Numbered from the stretch's first letter, positions 23,954 to 33,491 are shown. The stretch is DNA of 64,000 nucleotides from UBA1309 sp047605645 (GCA_047605645.1 JASGFJ010000012.1:1-64000); one strand, 5' to 3'. A program made the numbers and translations. The notes: a model not told the origin generated them from the sequence alone.

Positions 23954-25876
23954 TTAGTTTGCTGTTCCCGAGCGAAGTGTACGTGACCTGTCGATTGCCC
24001 ATTGCATGATGTTACAGAAAACATACGAATTGTATACTGTGTTGTTGTGATTACTATTTAATCCGTAGTTCGGTCTTCCGGCAGGCACTCCCGAGGGATT
24101 GCTGCCGGTATTTGTTGTTTGAGCAAAAGGAGATCTCCAATATTCATTTGTATTGTATGTCTGATTGTCTCCTCCCGTGAATCCCCCATCTCCGAAAAAG
24201 ACCATATTAATTGTCGATGACTGGTATCTGAATCCCGTTATATACTTCTCTACACCTGCATTATTGGCTCCTCCTCCGATATCTTGCCCGGTGGAATATA
24301 CATAAAGATGATCTGTTGGAAGCCCGGTGACGTATACTGTAGGACTCGCATCTTCTCCCCATTGCAAATTATAAACATTGTATCTGTTGTTCATGATCGG
24401 GTCGGAAGAACTTACTGTCTGGCCTGCTGCAGAAGATGTATTGTAAAGGCTATTTCCGGGAAAAGGCCTGACATAACCACCGGAAGACGTTTGAGTACCT
24501 ACGGTAAATGGGGAACCAATGTATCCGACTGTAATAATTGGCGTAAAAATACTTTTGAAAAACGTTGATAAGTCAGTCTCAGCTGATATCCTGTCGCCAG
24601 TTCCATACGTATCAATGTCGTAGAACAGAACCAATACCCCTTGTGCACTTAAGTATGATTTCAGAGTTGCCTGTAATTCAGAGGTGAGTTTTGCCTGATA
24701 AGACATATAGACAATGTCTGCTCTATTGCCGCCATTTCCTTCGCCGGATATCCATTTCTTCGCAGTGGCGCTTAGTGAAGCTTGTCCGCTTTGTTCTTCT
24801 AGAAACTGATAGTCATAATTCGCAAATTGGGTCTTGAAGACATATCCACACGACGTGGATAGATTTGCCGGGTTGTTGCCATGTGAGTTTTGTAAATCGG
24901 CAATAACCAGAATCGTTATCTTTTTCTTTAGAATAATAGTTAGTTTATAGCTATAACCCGCTTGCAGTGATGATGATGTGAAAGAAAACTTTAAATCGGA
25001 GGTATTTGTCATCATTGTTCCATCACCTCTCTTTATTTTGAGGTTGCCTGCTGCAAACGTAAATGTAGGTTTCTCGCCATTGGTAAATACGATTGTTGAA
25101 TCGCTTGTTACTGATTTTGTGCCGAAAGTTTTCCATAAGATAGTTTGGTCAATATGTGTTCCTGTGGATGCCATTGTGCAGCCTGAATTTGTGACAGAGA
25201 AAGTGCCACTGTATTCCGGAGTGATGGTTGCATAACCGGACTCGACAGTCGCACTATCAACTTGTGCGGCATTAAAATTGACAACAACCCGGGAGAAAAG
25301 ATGCCTGAAGTCAATCGCCAGATAATTATCTCCGTCTGAAACGGTCATTTGCACTTTATATGTCATTGCGTCAATGGGTGGAGCTACTGTTTTAATCATG
25401 GAGCGGTTGGTGAAAACATCGGTAATCGTGTCTGTCGAATTGTAGGAATATGCAACAAAAGTATATGTGCCGGAAGGTATTCTTAATTGCTGCTGGTTTT
25501 CTTTTCCGACAGTGAGCACTTTATCTCCGGCTATATTTCCGAAGGAATCGTATGCCAGAATTCTGTATTTAACACCCTGTTTCAGCGGAATAGACCTCCC
25601 AGCCTTGGCAGAACCGGTCGAACCAATCTTTTCAATAGAGCATTCCAGTGTATAGCCTTCCGAAAAAGGCAGACTTACGGTTTCGGTTGTTGTACCGGCT
25701 GCTTTAGTACTTGCCTGTTCAGAAACGGATTGAGGAGCAGATAGCCGGATGGTGGCATTCCCGGACTGAAATTTCTTGTCATTTGGCGGAGAAAGAACTT
25801 CGTTTTCATTGGAACACGACGAAAACAAGCATACTGCCAATATTGTGTATAGAATTTGAGTTGTATATTGTTTCAT
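23954..25876 (-). CDS. Fimbrillin-like lipoprotein with an extra C-terminal alpha/beta domain
   Basis: A 640-residue lipoprotein whose signal peptide ends in LFSSC (Cys21). Residues 40-320 resemble Bacteroidales fimbrillin/Mfa-like lipoproteins: an early NATIRLSAPQS strand, VKYRILAYDSFGN, GTYTFVAYSYNSTD and YLAIDFRHLFSRVVVNF are characteristic of that beta-rich fold. From about residue 320 (ITILVIADLQNSHGN) a different region begins, with alternating strands and helices (VLVLFYDIDTYGTGDR, INMVFFGDGGFTGGDN) and a C-terminal NIMQWAIDRSR helix. I do not recognise this second domain; it looks like a Rossmann-like or amidotransferase-like fold. A 60-residue gene lies 29 bases upstream. The protein may be a fimbrial tip or a surface adhesin; other fimbrial genes are absent here. 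Confidence 0.72.
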   Translation of the reverse strand: MKQYTTQILYTILAVCLFSSCSNENEVLSPPNDKKFQSGNATIRLSAPQSVSEQASTKAAGTTTETVSLPFSEGYTLECSIEKIGSTGSAKAGRSIPLKQGVKYRILAYDSFGNIAGDKVLTVGKENQQQLRIPSGTYTFVAYSYNSTDTITDVFTNRSMIKTVAPPIDAMTYKVQMTVSDGDNYLAIDFRHLFSRVVVNFNAAQVDSATVESGYATITPEYSGTFSVTNSGCTMASTGTHIDQTILWKTFGTKSVTSDSTIVFTNGEKPTFTFAAGNLKIKRGDGTMMTNTSDLKFSFTSSSLQAGYSYKLTIILKKKITILVIADLQNSHGNNPANLSTSCGYVFKTQFANYDYQFLEEQSGQASLSATAKKWISGEGNGGNRADIVYMSYQAKLTSELQATLKSYLSAQGVLVLFYDIDTYGTGDRISAETDLSTFFKSIFTPIITVGYIGSPFTVGTQTSSGGYVRPFPGNSLYNTSSAAGQTVSSSDPIMNNRYNVYNLQWGEDASPTVYVTGLPTDHLYVYSTGQDIGGGANNAGVEKYITGFRYQSSTINMVFFGDGGFTGGDNQTYNTNEYWRSPFAQTTNTGSNPSGVPAGRPNYGLNSNHNNTVYNSYVFCNIMQWAIDRSRTLRSGTAN

Positions 25877-25905
25877 GTTTTTTTAGTTTTTATGTAGTCT
25901 TTTAT

Positions 25906-26088
25906 TTACCAATATCCCTCCTGAGTTTCTTCTCCTCCGTCTAGCCAGGTTTCTGTCGGGTGATTTTGAGTATTGTGTATAGATGCGATAATGAGATCTC
26001 CTTCGGTCTCCACGAATAGAATGTCAATTTTCGGTGAAGTGTAAGTTCTCCTTTTTAAGTTTTCTTTGCAGGTGTCTTTTTTTCTCAT
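25906..26088 (-). CDS. 60-residue small protein upstream of the fimbrillin-like gene
   Basis: A short basic N-terminus is followed by TYTSPKIDILFVETEGDLIIASI and an acidic, Gly-rich, Trp-containing tail (TWLDGGEETQEGYW). Small proteins with a Y-x-P start and a central E-x-E-x-x-L/I-x-x-S pattern are frequent beside fimbrillin-like genes in Bacteroidales, as recalled from genome annotations; none has a function known to me. The gene is co-directional, 29 bases ahead of the lipoprotein gene. No signal peptide is evident. It is judged real on the basis of its protein-like composition, its position and its resemblance to that group, but it is short and could be chance. Confidence 0.55.
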   Translation of the reverse strand: MRKKDTCKENLKRRTYTSPKIDILFVETEGDLIIASIHNTQNHPTETWLDGGEETQEGYW

Positions 26089-26105
26089 AATAAAAAGTAT
26101 TTAGA

Positions 26106-26209
26106 TAAGTAAATATTCATAATAAGTTATACGTGTGCGTAGTGTTCTGAAAATAAGAGATATGGCGTTTTTGAAATATGAAACTAATGTTATTGAACTA
26201 CTTAAATAT
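26106..26209. repeat. Imperfect direct repeat, copy 1
   Basis: Begins with TAAGTAAATATTCAT, shared exactly with copy 2. Similar GTT-x-TGAAAATAA and ACTACTTAA blocks follow at nearly the same distances. Confidence 0.5.
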
Positions 26210-26435
26210 TTAATTGGAGTACGTTCAAAAGTTTGTGTTTGCAATATTTCTCTCTGTCCTTTAGCGTTTTTATGTGTCATGCTTATTACCCTTTAAAATA
26301 AAGGGTTTGTTTCTATTCAAATTGACGTGCTACCTTTAAATTACTTTGTTATTAAGCAGTCTGTTGCGTACTTGTTGAAATGAAAAGGCTTATTCATTTA
26401 GATTTTTCAACAATATGCTGTAGTTGTTGCTTGAT

Positions 26436-26537
26436 TAAGTAAATATTCATCATTAGTTGTAAGTCTATCTGGTATGTTGAAAATAAATGGTGTGTCTGAT
26501 TGGGTGCATGGTCTGGTTTTGTAGGACTACTTAACTT
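26436..26537. repeat. Imperfect direct repeat, copy 2
   Basis: Starts with the same 15 bases as copy 1, 330 bases away. GTTGAAAATAA and GACTACTTAA follow in the same order and spacing to within two bases. Confidence 0.5.
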
Positions 26538-26761
26538 ATAAAAAAAGAACATGGTTGTCCTATTGAAATTTAGATTATACCATATATCCTTTTTTATTAT
26601 TTAGGAGCAATGTCAAAGGGAACGGACTTAAATTCATTCGTTATGTTTTTTATCGATTTCGAAATTTTATTTGTTTTGAAAATACTTGAAAATGAGTAAT
26701 TTTATTTTTCGTGTTAAGTCAATTAATTATGGTTATTCTTTAATGGGATACTTCTGAAAGG

Positions 26762-26813
26762 AAAAGATTAAGGAGAGTCGGGCCAATGGCAGACCCTCCT
26801 TAAATCTATCTTT
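26762..26813 (-). terminator. Terminator of the large amylase gene
   Basis: A 12-base-pair stem (TTAAGGAGAGTC with GACCCTCCTTAA; the single mismatch becomes a G-U pair in the minus-strand RNA) lies 30 bases beyond the stop codon, with an A/T-rich flank. Confidence 0.75.
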
Positions 26814-26842
26814 TCTTTGTTATTGTTAATAGCCCAAGCTCA

Positions 26843-29800
26843 TTATCTCTTTATGAACTTTTGGATTAACGTTGTATTGTCGGAGAAAACAACCTTGACT
26901 ACATAAGATCCGGCAGATAATGAACTGACCTTGATGCTCGTCTCTGCTGTTTTGAGGATCTTTTTTCCAACTAAATTGTAAATAGATACGGAAGAAATCT
27001 CTTTAGAGGAAGAGACCCAAAGAATATTGCTCGCCGGATTCGGATAAATGGTCAGTTTTTGATTGGTATTATCCGAATAGATTGTTTCTGTTGATGAATA
27101 GCAATTGCTGCTGAGCGTAGCAGTGTATTTCCCATTAGAAGTTGCGGAAGAAGACAGATTCCAGCAAACATCACTGTCGGTTGTCAAATCCACTGTTTGT
27201 TTCATGTCGCTTGTCGAACCATTGTTGATAACGACGCCTAATTCCGGAGCAGCGATATTGCTGAACATCGTATAGTAATAACCATCAGAGCCTAAAGTCA
27301 TGCTTTTCCCCGGCCAAATGCCTCCTGTGAAATTGACAGATGTATTATTTAAATCCCATGCCCAGATAGAAGCCTGTGACCAGGAATCGGGAACTTTTAC
27401 CCGAATGACATAAGAGTATGTGTTTGGCGGTGTGACTGATGTTCCGCAGCTGGTGTTTACACTTGCGGTATATTTTCCGTTGGTATTCGCTGAGGAGGAG
27501 AGATCCCAACATACATCGCTGTCGGTTGTCAGGTCTACGGTTTGTGCAGTGTTGGTACTTGCCGCATTATTGATGACAACACCTAATCTGGAAGCAGCGA
27601 TATTGTTGAGCGAGAAAGTATAATAGCCATCAGAGTCCAAAGTCATGCTTTTTCCGGGCCAAACGCCTCCTGTGAAATTGACAGACACATTGTTTTCATC
27701 CCATGCCCAGATACCGGCAGACGACCAGGATGAAGGAACTTTTGCCCGAATTGTATATGAATAGGTTTTAGGTGGAGTGACAGACTCGCCACAAGTCGAA
27801 CTCTCCGTAGCTGTATAGTTCCCATTGGAGTCAGGTAATAGAGATAAATCCCAACAAATGTCGGCCGAGGCAGTCAATCGAACCGTTTGTTGAGGATTGC
27901 CCGGCTCCCCGTTGTTAATAATTATACCTAATCGGGCAGCATCAATATCGGTTAAGGTTATTGTATAATAGCCTTTGGAATTTAGTGTCATGGTCTTTCC
28001 CGGCCAGACTCCATTTGTATAGTTGGATGAGGAATCCTGTGCATTCCATGCCCATATATTTACCGAAGTCCAGGAGGAAGGAGGCTTGACACTGATAGTG
28101 ATTGTTCCGATGGCACCAGGTGTGGGTGTTGTGTCCGGATTGTCAGTAAGCGCTTCTTCTTTTCCATCGTAATTTCCTTGATTTGTTCCGGCCGGTGTCG
28201 TATTGTAGAGATATAAACCATCTGTGCCTATTTTTCCGGGAGCGGGAGTCAGGCTGGTAGACAGGACATAGACTCTCATGTTGCCTTTCCCGGAAAATGA
28301 GATGGACAATGTATTGTTTGAAACATTCTTTACATCTCCTGTGATAGCATCTGTATAAGTGCCGTTGGGAATATTATTGAATGTTGCTCCACCGGAGATC
28401 GCCACAAGTACATAACTATCGGTCTTGCTATCGGTATATCTTTTCTTAAAGGCCGCAACTCCGCTTTTGCTGATATCATCTGTCGAATATTGTCCCTTTC
28501 GTAGAGCCGGGATGCTATGGCGTATTCTGTTGAGGCGTTGTATGTGAAGCGATAAGGGATGTTTTAGAGAGGCTGCTACATTGCCCGATGCATTCGTGTA
28601 ATTTCCAAAATCATTAACCGTTATATCTCCTGTGATATATCCTCCGTAATAGGCTCTTCCTGTGTTTATTAGTGGCTGGTTTGGGCCGACGTCAATGGGT
28701 TTTCCTTTTTTGAACTCAATTTCACTGCCGTAGTAAAGGCATGGAATCCCTCTGAAAGTATACATTAAAGAGAGGTTCTCAGCCCATGTGTCTTGAGGCT
28801 GTGCAAATCTTTCGCTTTCAGGGGCTCCGTCCGGTGCATAGTCGTGAGAATCGACATATACAACATTGTATGTCGCGTCATTATAGTATTTGTCTGTTCC
28901 CAATGCAAGGTTGTAAGCGTCTGCGGCATTAGCAAAGTTCCAATGCATCGGAAAGTCAATTACATTTAATCCCGAATGCATGGAATGGTCCGGTGCATGG
29001 TAGCTATTACCTATTAGTTTGTAATTGGTGGAGGTTGGCTGCGTGTTGGTGGAAGTATTGTCGTTGTAATTTTCGATGCAGGAATTTTGATTCACGAATG
29101 AAGATGCAGATGAATTGAAATTACTTTCAAAAACCGCCGTTTGCGAATAGGGAGAAGCATCGTCGCTCCAATTGTACGATTTGGAGTCTTTCCATGTATA
29201 GAATGGGGTTGAAATGGCAGGAATGCCTCTGTTCCAGACTTCTCTCACGCGAGTCGCTATTTCTGAGAACATAAAAAAATCGTTCTTCCCTGCTTCCTTT
29301 GCGATTTTCAAAAAAGCATCGTTGAATACTTTATTGAATACCAATCTGCTGATGTGCTTTCCGGTGTCGATTCTGAAACCATCTACACCCATTTTAATGA
29401 ACTGGCCGTATGCGTTCACCAGATACTTGTAAACAGTAGGATTTTCGGTATTAAGATCTACGCAATCTCCGGCTATTTGTGCCCATTGAGAGGTTAAGTC
29501 ATCCCAGTTGAAATTACCGAAATGATGATAGAAGTTGTTATTGTCGTGATTTACGTTATCCGTGTTTTTCATCAAAGCCAGTCGCGCCTGATATTGGGAG
29601 CCGGATGGCAATGTATTATAATCTGCAGATAATTTTGTGTTGGGGGAAAGTTTCATACATTCGATAGTCGATAAATTTCCTTTTTTTTCGAACATCGGTG
29701 CCAGTGAAGCCTCTCCGAAATTGCCGGTGTGATTGAGTACAATGTCGAGAATGATTTTCATTCCGCGACTATGTACGGCATGTATGACATCCTGGAAATC

Positions 29801-30163
29801 GACATCGTTGGAATTGTAGCGCTCATCCACCTTGCTGAAATTTAGAGCATGATAGCCGTGATAATCGTATCCGCTTGCATTTTCTACAATAGGTGTAATC
29901 CAGATGGCCGTAAATCCCAGGGCTTTGATGTAATCCAGTTTTTCGATCAACCCTTTAAAATCGCCGCGCCATGCAGGATCGCCAGAGTTGTTGCCATCCC
30001 AGCAGGCTGTATTATTTGTTTTGTCCCCATCGTAAAACCGGGTTGTTATTAGAAAGTAGATAGTTTCATCTCTAAAGTCTGTTCTATCTCCAACGAAAAT
30101 TTGCGATTGGCATAATGAAGCAAGGGAAAAGAATATGACTGTGAATAGAAGTTTGATATTCAT
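26843..30163 (-). CDS. GH13 alpha-amylase with three CBM26-like modules and T9SS sorting domain
   Basis: A 1106-residue secreted amylase. A signal peptide (residues 1-20) is followed by a GH13 barrel starting ETIYFLITTRFYDGD, with predicted nucleophile Asp266 (GFRIDTGKH), acid/base Glu301 (FSEIAT) and transition-state Asp441 in VDSHDYA, where Ser replaces the more usual Asn. Three starch-binding modules of the CBM26 type follow at about 690-780, 800-900 and 915-1015 (each with WAW, WPGK and VVINN or IIINN). The last 75 residues form a type A T9SS sorting domain (LTIYPNPAS, VSIYNLVGKKI, SLSAGSYVVKV). The enzyme should be exported through the outer membrane and fixed or released outside to cut starch. 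It belongs to the starch island, co-directional with the next amylase upstream. Confidence 0.93.
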   Translation of the reverse strand: MNIKLLFTVIFFSLASLCQSQIFVGDRTDFRDETIYFLITTRFYDGDKTNNTACWDGNNSGDPAWRGDFKGLIEKLDYIKALGFTAIWITPIVENASGYDYHGYHALNFSKVDERYNSNDVDFQDVIHAVHSRGMKIILDIVLNHTGNFGEASLAPMFEKKGNLSTIECMKLSPNTKLSADYNTLPSGSQYQARLALMKNTDNVNHDNNNFYHHFGNFNWDDLTSQWAQIAGDCVDLNTENPTVYKYLVNAYGQFIKMGVDGFRIDTGKHISRLVFNKVFNDAFLKIAKEAGKNDFFMFSEIATRVREVWNRGIPAISTPFYTWKDSKSYNWSDDASPYSQTAVFESNFNSSASSFVNQNSCIENYNDNTSTNTQPTSTNYKLIGNSYHAPDHSMHSGLNVIDFPMHWNFANAADAYNLALGTDKYYNDATYNVVYVDSHDYAPDGAPESERFAQPQDTWAENLSLMYTFRGIPCLYYGSEIEFKKGKPIDVGPNQPLINTGRAYYGGYITGDITVNDFGNYTNASGNVAASLKHPLSLHIQRLNRIRHSIPALRKGQYSTDDISKSGVAAFKKRYTDSKTDSYVLVAISGGATFNNIPNGTYTDAITGDVKNVSNNTLSISFSGKGNMRVYVLSTSLTPAPGKIGTDGLYLYNTTPAGTNQGNYDGKEEALTDNPDTTPTPGAIGTITISVKPPSSWTSVNIWAWNAQDSSSNYTNGVWPGKTMTLNSKGYYTITLTDIDAARLGIIINNGEPGNPQQTVRLTASADICWDLSLLPDSNGNYTATESSTCGESVTPPKTYSYTIRAKVPSSWSSAGIWAWDENNVSVNFTGGVWPGKSMTLDSDGYYTFSLNNIAASRLGVVINNAASTNTAQTVDLTTDSDVCWDLSSSANTNGKYTASVNTSCGTSVTPPNTYSYVIRVKVPDSWSQASIWAWDLNNTSVNFTGGIWPGKSMTLGSDGYYYTMFSNIAAPELGVVINNGSTSDMKQTVDLTTDSDVCWNLSSSATSNGKYTATLSSNCYSSTETIYSDNTNQKLTIYPNPASNILWVSSSKEISSVSIYNLVGKKILKTAETSIKVSSLSAGSYVVKVVFSDNTTLIQKFIKR

Positions 30164-30325
30164 GAGAAAATATTTTAGATTATGTTAAGAGCAACTGAGT
30201 TTAGTATATATATTCATCTTTCTGTTTTTCAAAAAAACGTGCTGCCAGTTTTTGAACCAGCAAAGATGATACAAGAGAAAGTTAATTCTTCTAAATTCGT
30301 GTCTTTTGGAATAGATATAAACGTA

Positions 30326-30356
30326 AGGGAGAGCTTATGAAAGTTAGACTCTCCCT
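30326..30356 (-). terminator. Hairpin downstream of the second amylase gene
   Basis: An 8-base-pair stem (AGGGAGAG with CTCTCCCT) lies about 20 bases beyond the stop codon of the minus-strand gene. The T run after it is poor, so termination is only probable. Confidence 0.45.
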
Positions 30357-30376
30357 GGTGTGTGTAGAATAGGATA

Positions 30377-32590
30377 TTATTTTTTCACAACTTTTCTAAG
30401 CTCAGAAGAGTTGTCAGAAAAAATAACTTTGACAATGTAGGTTCCGCTCGCAAAAGCAGACATTATAATTGATGTTTGATCCGTTTTTAAAACTTTCTTT
30501 CCATACAGATTGTAAATAACTACTTGATAAATATCTTTATTTGATAGAATGTGAAGCTCGTTATCTACCGGGTTTGGATACACCGAGAATCCGTTTGTCT
30601 TATCAGTATCTGCTAAATCCATTCTAATTGTTTTCGATGTCGCTCCACACGTACTGCTGACAGATGCTGTATATTTTCCGCTCGTATTAGTCGTCGAAGA
30701 GAGATCCCAGCAAATATCGCTACTTGTTGTTAAATCTATCGTTTGTTTGGTGTTGGTGGTTGAACCATTGTTGATAACAACTCCTATTTCGGAAGCCGAT
30801 ATGTTTGTCAGGGAGATGTAATAATAGCCATCAGTCCCAAGGGTCATGGCTTTTCCCGGCCAGGTTCCTCCGGTGAAATTGGTGGAAACATTATTCAGAT
30901 CCCATGCCCAGATGCTCGCAGCAGACCAGGAAGACGGTATTTTTACTTTGATCGTGAATGAGTTTACAGATGCTTGGCAATTTGTATTTTCAGTAACGGT
31001 ATATTTTCCATCCGTATTGGTTGTCGAAGAGAGGTCCCAGCAAATATCACTGGTTGTTGTTAAATCTAAAGTCTGTTTTGTGTCGGACGTTGCACCGTTG
31101 TTGATAACGACACCGACTTTTGAGGCCGTAATATTTGTTAATGAGATGTAATAGTAACCGTCGGAACCAAGAGTCATCGCTTGTCCGGGCCAGGTTCCTC
31201 CGGTGAAGTTTGTAGCTGTATTGTTTGCATCCCAAACCCATATACTTGCTGCAGACCAGGATGATGGCACTTTTGCCCGAATGGTGAGTGTCCCGATATT
31301 TGTAGTTGAAGTTGTATCTGTGGCGGAAGAGGTTGTGATTTTTGTATACATCGCCCAGCCATCACCATTGCAATTCAGAGAATAGTCGCTTGGTGTTCCT
31401 GACCAACTTCCAATACGTGTAATTAATGTTCCTTTTGTCCCGATGGAGGTAGCTTCATAATAACCGCTTGTATTGGTAACTGTTACGTCTGATTCGCTTG
31501 TCAATCCGACTGCTTTTCTTGCGGCAATCATATTGTTTATTTGTGTTTTATAAGATATCCAATGAGGATAAAATACGCAAGGGATACCCGGAGAAGACAG
31601 AATAAAAGCGTAGGCCTGCGGAATATTCCCTGAATATATACTTCCCGGATTATCAGCTGTGTCATAAGTATCATGGTTGTCAACAAAAGTGACGGCATAT
31701 CTTCTGGAAGAAGTACTATGTATAAGACCTGCAGGGCGTTTTACGGTTCCGTCAGTCCATGCCATAGCTGCATAGTTCGAACTTGCCAAGCCATTATTTA
31801 AGGCCGCGTATTTTCCCGGAAAATCAAAAGCCATACTGTTGTAATTTGTTCCTTTCACCCAGTTCCATACATTATCATAACTTGAATCCCAATACTCACC
31901 GACAGAAATGGATGCTGCTGCTGCATTGTTGTAGATATTTGTATAAGAAGGTGCATAACCTTTGACTAAATCATATCTCCATCCTCCATATCCAATTTCA
32001 TTTTTCATCCATTTCAGATAAGATATAATGTCGTTTTGAACATACGTATTGGTGTGATCCAGGTCTCTGGCTGCGGCATAATTGTCTCCTGTATCTGCAT
32101 TTCCTGTGGCTGCATAACCTTGGTTGACGCACTCGTCAGTGGAGCAAATATGAGCAGAGGTTAACTGATAATTGCCATAAGTGCCAAAATCATCAGCGTA
32201 AAAATCATTCCATGTTGTTTTGCCATCACGATGATTAATTACAATATCAGCGATAGCAATTGTTCCATTAGCCTTGAGGTTTGATATTAAAGTTTTTAAT
32301 TCCGTTTCTGTACCCCAGTTACTGTTTTGATTGCTCCATTGTTTGGGCATATATCCGGAAATATTTGTTCCGGCATAAGCGGATGGAGGTAACCAGATCA
32401 TGTCAAAGTTTTTTGAAATTTCACTGGAAATACTGTTTAGTTGGCTCCAACTTGTGGTGCCGGTGGAATTCCAATAGAAGCCTTGTAGCATAACTGCGGA
32501 GCTAGAAGAGGGCGCCTGGGCATTCAGATATTGCCCCAAACAAAGACTAACAAGAGTCAGACCTGTGTAAAAGAGTTTTTTTAATAACAT
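30377..32590 (-). CDS. GH13 alpha-amylase with two CBM26-like modules and T9SS sorting domain
   Basis: A 737-residue secreted amylase. The signal peptide ends near residue 25 (LNAQAPS). The GH13 barrel starts AVMLQGFYWNSTG, with predicted nucleophile Asp207 (GWRYDLVKG), acid/base Glu232 (SVGEYWD) and Asp307 in VDNHDTYD, the classical liquefying-amylase pattern. Two CBM26-like starch-binding modules follow (each with WDANN or WDLNN, FTGGTWPG and VVINNG), and the chain ends in a type A T9SS sorting domain (FSVYPNPVDN, VVIYNLYGKKV, FASGTYIVKV). The two modules are very alike and similar to those of the neighbouring amylase, pointing to shared descent. It should act outside the cell on starch and feed the SusCD importer. 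A palindrome precedes its start codon. Confidence 0.94.
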   Translation of the reverse strand: MLLKKLFYTGLTLVSLCLGQYLNAQAPSSSSAVMLQGFYWNSTGTTSWSQLNSISSEISKNFDMIWLPPSAYAGTNISGYMPKQWSNQNSNWGTETELKTLISNLKANGTIAIADIVINHRDGKTTWNDFYADDFGTYGNYQLTSAHICSTDECVNQGYAATGNADTGDNYAAARDLDHTNTYVQNDIISYLKWMKNEIGYGGWRYDLVKGYAPSYTNIYNNAAAASISVGEYWDSSYDNVWNWVKGTNYNSMAFDFPGKYAALNNGLASSNYAAMAWTDGTVKRPAGLIHSTSSRRYAVTFVDNHDTYDTADNPGSIYSGNIPQAYAFILSSPGIPCVFYPHWISYKTQINNMIAARKAVGLTSESDVTVTNTSGYYEATSIGTKGTLITRIGSWSGTPSDYSLNCNGDGWAMYTKITTSSATDTTSTTNIGTLTIRAKVPSSWSAASIWVWDANNTATNFTGGTWPGQAMTLGSDGYYYISLTNITASKVGVVINNGATSDTKQTLDLTTTSDICWDLSSTTNTDGKYTVTENTNCQASVNSFTIKVKIPSSWSAASIWAWDLNNVSTNFTGGTWPGKAMTLGTDGYYYISLTNISASEIGVVINNGSTTNTKQTIDLTTSSDICWDLSSTTNTSGKYTASVSSTCGATSKTIRMDLADTDKTNGFSVYPNPVDNELHILSNKDIYQVVIYNLYGKKVLKTDQTSIIMSAFASGTYIVKVIFSDNSSELRKVVKK

Positions 32591-32628
32591 AGGTAATGTT
32601 TTAGGTGTTAGATATTATTGTTTATATG

Positions 32629-32657
32629 AATAATCATGCATATCATGCATGGTTATT
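32629..32657 (-). promoter_or_regulatory. Palindrome upstream of the amylase start
   Basis: Two 13-base arms (AATAATCATGCAT and ATGCATGGTTATT, one mismatch) are separated by three bases, centred about 53 bases before the start codon. It could be an operator for a dimeric regulator or a hairpin in the mRNA leader. Confidence 0.5.
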
Positions 32658-33491
32658 TTGTCGTTTTTCACAAGGTTGCTTTTACTAAGAGGAAATCTCA
32701 TGAATAGAATTCCTTAACTAAATGGAAATGCATCGAAAAAAGGAGCAAGTGTTCCTTTTTGTTATACTAAAGCGATTTTTTATAATTCTGTTATTTAAAA
32801 AAAATAACGAAATTCTCTTTCTCAAAATTAAGCCTATATTTTATTCTATAATCGTCAAGTAAGTACAGTAAGTAAATTATTTACTAAATTTTATTTTGTT
32901 TATTTGTTTGTTTATTAGTCGTTTAACTTTTGTTTAGTATGTGGAAAAAAGTAGATGAAAGTGAAGTGTATAGTATGACTTTGATATCAATATAGGGATA
33001 AAAATTAGACAAATAATCTGAAAATCATGGATATTGTTTGCTTATTTATATATCATTCACCGCTTTTGTATCGATTTTTATTATTCATGTTTTTTATCAG
33101 TATTATAACCGACAGGATAATTTTTTTAGAAAGTATTTTGTCCTTGACATAATTAAACGATTTAGCCGGATTTCTACCAAGTGTAAGTCGGTCGGATAAA
33201 AGTGAAGATAAGATATCAAACGACTGCTTGAATTTTTGAAAATACAGGGTGAACGTTTATAAAACTTTAGATTGCTACAGACTAGTATTTTCGGGTTGAA
33301 CTCGCAGTTTTTCTGATAAATATATTTGATTATCAGATTTTAAAGTCCTTTATCCCCCTAGAAAAGTTAGAACTCTTATCTGTCTATTGGAGCTACTGGA
33401 GGCGACACATCTTATGGTTTCAAGCCAAAGTTGAATCACCACCGCTAAAAGCTTTATCAATGCTATATTCCAAATCGGATGTGTAGCCATA

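Larger units (their letters stand above)
26089..26842. other. Gene-free AT-rich region with an imperfect repeat
   Basis: No coding sequence is supported in 754 bases. The left and middle parts hold two imperfect copies of a segment of about 100 bases, and the right end holds the terminator of the large amylase gene. No exact promoter box was found on the minus strand for the small gene. Confidence 0.5.

Noticed and set aside
26400..26600. Riboswitch-like structure upstream of the fimbrillin unit
   Set aside because: No conserved aptamer motif was recognisable; the region is AT-rich and its only clear order is the imperfect direct repeat.
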